Source: Planctomycetes bacterium syqfu | GTDB lineage: Bacteria; Planctomycetota; Phycisphaerae; Phycisphaerales; Phycisphaeraceae | Direction: 5' to 3' | Assembly (NCBI GenBank): GCA_020974905.1 | Contig: CP087563.1 | Span: forward strand, 6,882,001 to 6,946,000 | DNA: 64,000 bases | Shown: piece after piece, positions 60,769 through 64,000 of the stretch | How positions within the stretch are numbered: the first letter of the stretch is position 1 | Layout of the letters: each line of letters starts with the position of its first letter | The notes under the pieces: generated by a model | The model's input: only the letters and a program-made list of their open reading frames with translations | Database searches by the model: none | What the model was told of the DNA's origin: nothing | Position numbers and translations under genes: made by a program

Positions 60769-60904
60769 GGGAGTAGGGAGTGGTGATTAGGGAGTAGTCG
60801 GAAAGACAGGGGGTACGCAAAATATACAGGGGGGGACAGGTAAACAAATCATCAGTCAGTGATTGTCTTACTCTACTCCCTACTCCCTATTCACGACTCC
60901 CTGT
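60769..60904. repeat. GGGAGTAG inverted repeat between murD and the CvpA-like gene
   Basis: GGGAGTAGGGAGTGGTGATT AGGGAGTAG at 60769-60798 and its inverse, CTACTCCCTACTCCCTATT then CACGACTCCC (60873-60901). G-rich tandem units flank an AT-rich centre. A MITE-like or hairpin repeat. Confidence 0.65.
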
Positions 60905-60909
60905 CAACA

Positions 60910-62619
60910 TCATTTCGGCACGGTCAGGCGGACTTCCTGGATGGATTTACCCAATTCGTAACGGGTGATCACACAATCGCGGTCGACTTCGAAATACAGG
61001 TACAGCGATTCACCCTTGCGCATGTCGGCGATGGGCAACTGCTTGGCAACCTGTAAGGGTTTGTCCGGATCCTTGACCACACGAATGGCGCCGGGCTTCT
61101 GGTGTGCGTAGCCTGATGGGTACCACCGGTTGTCCTTGTTGTCAACGAGCGTCACCTGGCTGGTCACCATGGCAGCGGAGGCGTAACTGCGTCCCAGCAG
61201 TGAGTGGGCCTTGTCGACATCGACGTGTACGCGGACCATGGCTTTGTGCGAGGGGACATAAAATTCCTTGATCGCGTTGGCGTTGCTGATTGGATCGTTG
61301 CTGATGGTACCTTCAGCATCGATGGTCATGATTTCGTTGTCTTTGTTGACATTCATCGGACCGTTGTAACGGTTCTTGCTGAACTGGATCGGCAACTTGT
61401 TGGACAAGGTGATTTCCGTTGCCAGCATGCCACTGACAAAGCCTTCGCGGTTACCAACCGAACCCTCGGTGCCACCATCTTCCGATGATGCGACTGCCGT
61501 ATCGCTTTGCGACGGATCAAGCTTGCCCAGCAGGGCGGTGATCTGCGATTCTTCTTTGATGAAGCTCTTGTCAGCAATGTCAGGGACATGCAAACGCAGT
61601 CGGCGGATGAGCAGGTCACGCGGTGCTTTGGTTTCAGGGATCATGAACACAAACGCAATGAAGTCTTCCTTGGGATTGGTGGCTGCGACCATGGTCTGGG
61701 CATCTTTGAACGCCAGGAAAGATCGCTGTTCGCCTTCGAGCATCTTGGCGGCGCCGATGGGCTGAAAAAGTGTAGCTGGTGCCTCAGGATCGTTGACATC
61801 GTAGGTCACCAGCTGAACCTGCGACGGTGAGACGCGCAGGGTGCTGTCTATACCGTTGTAGGGTGGCTTGGTGAAGAGCCACTTGGTGTCGAAGATGACC
61901 AGGCGTTGGTTGGACTTGCCTACGTCATTACGCATGACCTTCATGATCGAATCATCCAAGGCGCCAAAGGGGGTCTTGGCGGTGTAGGAACCGTTGAGAA
62001 TGATACTGCCGGGTTTGGCCGAGAGGGTGGCATTGCCATCGACATGGATGCGATAGGCTGCTGCCTGCTGGACGAGGTTGGGCATGTAGGTTTTGAGCGG
62101 TGTCTTGCTGGAAAAGGCGCCGACAGACATCTTGGAAAAGAAGTTAGCAGCGGTGGTGTCCACTGGGATCCAAAGTCCGCCACCAGCCTGTTGGGAGACG
62201 CGACCGTCGGGCCCTAGCAGGTAGGGTTGGTAACCGAGAATGTTGGGGCCCAACGCCATGAAGCTGATGCCGATGACGAGAATTCCAGCGGTGAGCATCG
62301 CGGAGATAAAACCGAAGATGCCACCAAAGATCATGTTGACCATGGTTGAAAAATGGACATTGGACTTGATGAGCTTGTCATAACTGATGCGGAAAATCTG
62401 CAGGTAAATGACAAAGGGGATCAGCAGACTCACGCCCCATGCGTTGGCGGCATTGGCTTTCATGGCAAGTCCGACGGTGATCGGTTCCCATGTGGCAAAG
62501 GCTAATGCACCAGCGATGATGACAGCGGCAGTATGCAGGACGGCGGAGAACACGCCCTGGTTACCCCACCAGTAAGCCATGAACAGTACAAAACCGAGGA
62601 TAATGAAATTGATAATCAT
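60910..62619 (-). CDS. CvpA-like membrane protein with large extracytoplasmic domain
   Basis: 569 residues from the ATG at 62617-62619, 7 nt after the gspE-like stop. Four TM segments in the first 160 residues (IINFIILGFVLFMAYWWGN, VLHTAAVIIAGALAFATW, LIPFVIYLQIF, MIFGGIFGFISAMLTAGILVIGISF) match the CvpA layout. The remaining 400 residues are beta-rich with no recognised motif (LVIFDTKW, LHVPDIADKSFIKEESQI) and contain two domain-like blocks. Uncharacterised planctomycete family. It sits between a gspE-like gene and murD. Confidence 0.72.
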   Translation of the reverse strand: MIINFIILGFVLFMAYWWGNQGVFSAVLHTAAVIIAGALAFATWEPITVGLAMKANAANAWGVSLLIPFVIYLQIFRISYDKLIKSNVHFSTMVNMIFGGIFGFISAMLTAGILVIGISFMALGPNILGYQPYLLGPDGRVSQQAGGGLWIPVDTTAANFFSKMSVGAFSSKTPLKTYMPNLVQQAAAYRIHVDGNATLSAKPGSIILNGSYTAKTPFGALDDSIMKVMRNDVGKSNQRLVIFDTKWLFTKPPYNGIDSTLRVSPSQVQLVTYDVNDPEAPATLFQPIGAAKMLEGEQRSFLAFKDAQTMVAATNPKEDFIAFVFMIPETKAPRDLLIRRLRLHVPDIADKSFIKEESQITALLGKLDPSQSDTAVASSEDGGTEGSVGNREGFVSGMLATEITLSNKLPIQFSKNRYNGPMNVNKDNEIMTIDAEGTISNDPISNANAIKEFYVPSHKAMVRVHVDVDKAHSLLGRSYASAAMVTSQVTLVDNKDNRWYPSGYAHQKPGAIRVVKDPDKPLQVAKQLPIADMRKGESLYLYFEVDRDCVITRYELGKSIQEVRLTVPK

Positions 62620-62626
62620 GTCGTTC

Positions 62627-63991
62627 TTATTTTCCGTTGCTCTTGCTGCGGCTTTGTGATTTCTTGGGACTACTCGGATTGCTTGAGACAAGCACGCGTG
62701 TGATTTCGCTGATGCTCGTCACCCCTTCGACCACGCGGGTCAAAGCAGCTTCCTGAAGATAGTACATCTTGTTCTTACGCATGTGGCTGCGAAGCTTGTC
62801 GAGTTGACCTGCTGCAACCATCTCACGCGATTCGTCATCAAAGACCATCACTTCGAACACACCAATGCGGCCGAAGTAACCCAGGCCCATACAGTGCGGG
62901 CACGGCTGAGGTTCTTCCTTGACGATGACCTGGCCGGAGTGCTTGTAGAACTGCTGAATGTTCTCCGCGGAGAAGTTGAGCTTGCGGAGCATGTTTGCAT
63001 CAGGTTGATACGGTTCGCGACAGGTCTGACAAAGCTTACGCACCAGACGCTGGGCGACGATGGCATTAAGCGAGTTGGCTGCCTTGGTCTTGTCACCGAT
63101 CGCCTGAATCCACGCACGCAAGGCGGTGAAGGCGTCGGTCTGACGGATGCCGACGTAAAACCGCATGTCCATCACGTGTTCGGGGATGAGCTTGGCGGTA
63201 TCACCGTCGGTGAGATTGCCGATCATCACCACGCGCGGTTCACGCAGCAGGATGGTGCGCAGTTGCTGAGCGACCGGTGGGGCATCGGTCCCGAGTTTGA
63301 TCTCGTTATGCGTCACGCCTTCCATTTCATAGGCCACTTCGTGTTCCATGGTCATGATGTTCTGCGTGTACGGGTCATGACGTTCGACCATGCTGTAAAG
63401 CGTGCTGGTCATACCATGTCCGGGCGGGCAGACGACCAGAACACTGCGCAGGTTTTCATCCAGCGATGGGATGAGTTGTTTGTCCTGCGCTTCGAGGATA
63501 CCGATTTTGTTGTACTTGAATTGCGTGCGTCGGTGGGGGTTGATCTCAACGGTGAGATTCATATCCTTCGTCGAGCCGATACTGGTGAGTTCGAATTTCT
63601 GTTTGCCCAGTTCGCTGATGGTCAGCTCCAACGTGCCGGTCTGTTTCTTGCGGCGGTCTTCGACATCCATGCCAGCATGTTTTTTGAGGTAGTCGATCAA
63701 ACCAAGTCCGACACGCGGATCGAGTTTGGTCTGCGGATACTTCACGCCGTCGATGTGAACCGAGAGTGTGGTGTGATTGGCGTCGGCGACCATGTCGATG
63801 CGATCGGCACGGCGGGGGATGGCGAAGTCCAACAGGTTGGACAAGGCTTCATACACCGGGACCAACGGATCATCGCCCAAGGGGATATCCACCGGCTGGC
63901 CGTCCTGACCCTTGATGATGACGGTGGCCTTGGCGGCTTGACGCTGAGCCTGGGCATCATTCCATCGGGCGCGGAACGAATCGAGATTCAT
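62627..63991 (-). CDS. GspE/PilB-like type II secretion ATPase homologue with degenerate motifs
   Basis: 454 residues from the ATG at 63989-63991; the frame is open to the window edge, so the start may lie outside. The shape is that of GspE/PilT ATPases (TGTLELTISELGKQKFELTSIGSTKDMNLTVEI; NSLNAIVAQRLVRKLCQTC). The key motifs are altered. Walker A is CPPGHGMTST, with Met194 in place of Lys; Walker B reads REPRVVMIGNLTD, with Asn for the catalytic Glu of G-E-I-R-D; the H-T-N-D box is R-Q-T-D. The zinc tetracysteine (C321xxC324, C364xxC367) is kept. Probably a non-hydrolysing paralogue; it stands 7 nt before the CvpA-like gene. Confidence 0.85.
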   Translation of the reverse strand: MNLDSFRARWNDAQAQRQAAKATVIIKGQDGQPVDIPLGDDPLVPVYEALSNLLDFAIPRRADRIDMVADANHTTLSVHIDGVKYPQTKLDPRVGLGLIDYLKKHAGMDVEDRRKKQTGTLELTISELGKQKFELTSIGSTKDMNLTVEINPHRRTQFKYNKIGILEAQDKQLIPSLDENLRSVLVVCPPGHGMTSTLYSMVERHDPYTQNIMTMEHEVAYEMEGVTHNEIKLGTDAPPVAQQLRTILLREPRVVMIGNLTDGDTAKLIPEHVMDMRFYVGIRQTDAFTALRAWIQAIGDKTKAANSLNAIVAQRLVRKLCQTCREPYQPDANMLRKLNFSAENIQQFYKHSGQVIVKEEPQPCPHCMGLGYFGRIGVFEVMVFDDESREMVAAGQLDKLRSHMRKNKMYYLQEAALTRVVEGVTSISEITRVLVSSNPSSPKKSQSRSKSNGK

Positions 63992-64000
63992 CCGCCAACG

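Overview
The window looks like chromosomal DNA of a planctomycete of the class Phycisphaerae. This is inference from content, not a database match. The main clues are four pseudopilin-type proteins with the [11 protein letters not shown](I/V)(I/V)(A/S)LL N-terminus and a C-terminal D-G-H motif, many glycoside hydrolases under LacI/GntR-type regulators, no SusC/SusD or TonB genes, a degenerate GspE-like ATPase, and CvpA, STAS and zinc-ribbon membrane proteins of planctomycete flavour. Base composition is moderate (roughly 50-55% GC by eye). One tRNA (Phe) is present; there is no rRNA, CRISPR array or prophage.

Layout. 1-2.6 kb: a glycogen-synthase-like glycosyltransferase (cut by the window edge), ilvN, an isolated nuoI and tRNA-Phe. 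3.2-12 kb: two STAS proteins, a GntR/LacI hybrid regulator, pseudopilin, GH71-like enzyme, an MBL-fold hydrolase and a lone pseudopilin. 12.5-18.7 kb: a chemoreceptor with a linked ABC_sub_bind-type binding protein, trpC, a YfcE-type phosphoesterase, GNAT and DUF309 proteins. 18.8-19.9 kb: a complete IS630-family element. 20-29.5 kb: a sugar ABC importer without an ATPase gene, then pseudopilin plus GH5-like enzyme and a second GntR/LacI hybrid. 29.7-38.7 kb: LacI regulator, a 1411-residue heparinase II/III-like protein, a GH95-like enzyme and a BNR/sialidase-like protein, none with a signal peptide. 40.6-46.1 kb: MarR, lysine 2,3-aminomutase, an amino-acid ABC importer and beta-lysine acetyltransferase (Nε-acetyl-beta-lysine osmolyte operon). 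46.2-53.6 kb: GHL6-type hydrolase, LacI regulator with a 30-bp perfect palindrome at its promoter, pseudopilin and a large secreted GH with a CBM9-like end. 53.7-64 kb: zinc-ribbon membrane protein, corrinoid adenosyltransferase, then a minus-strand housekeeping run (gspE-like, cvpA-like, murD, pyrR, pyrB, PspB-like, gmk, VOC).

How it works together. Secreted hydrolases would cut polysaccharides outside, ABC systems would import the products, and signal-less enzymes would finish degradation inside. Local LacI/GntR repressors sit beside each cassette. The repeated pairing regulator - pseudopilin - secreted hydrolase (three times, plus one lone pseudopilin with its own operator-like promoter) is the most interesting pattern here and may be a poorly described planctomycete glycan-handling system.

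Intergenic DNA is rich in dispersed palindromes: four composite REP-like pairs, a MITE related to the resident IS630, a second nested MITE-like element, and several smaller repeat families.
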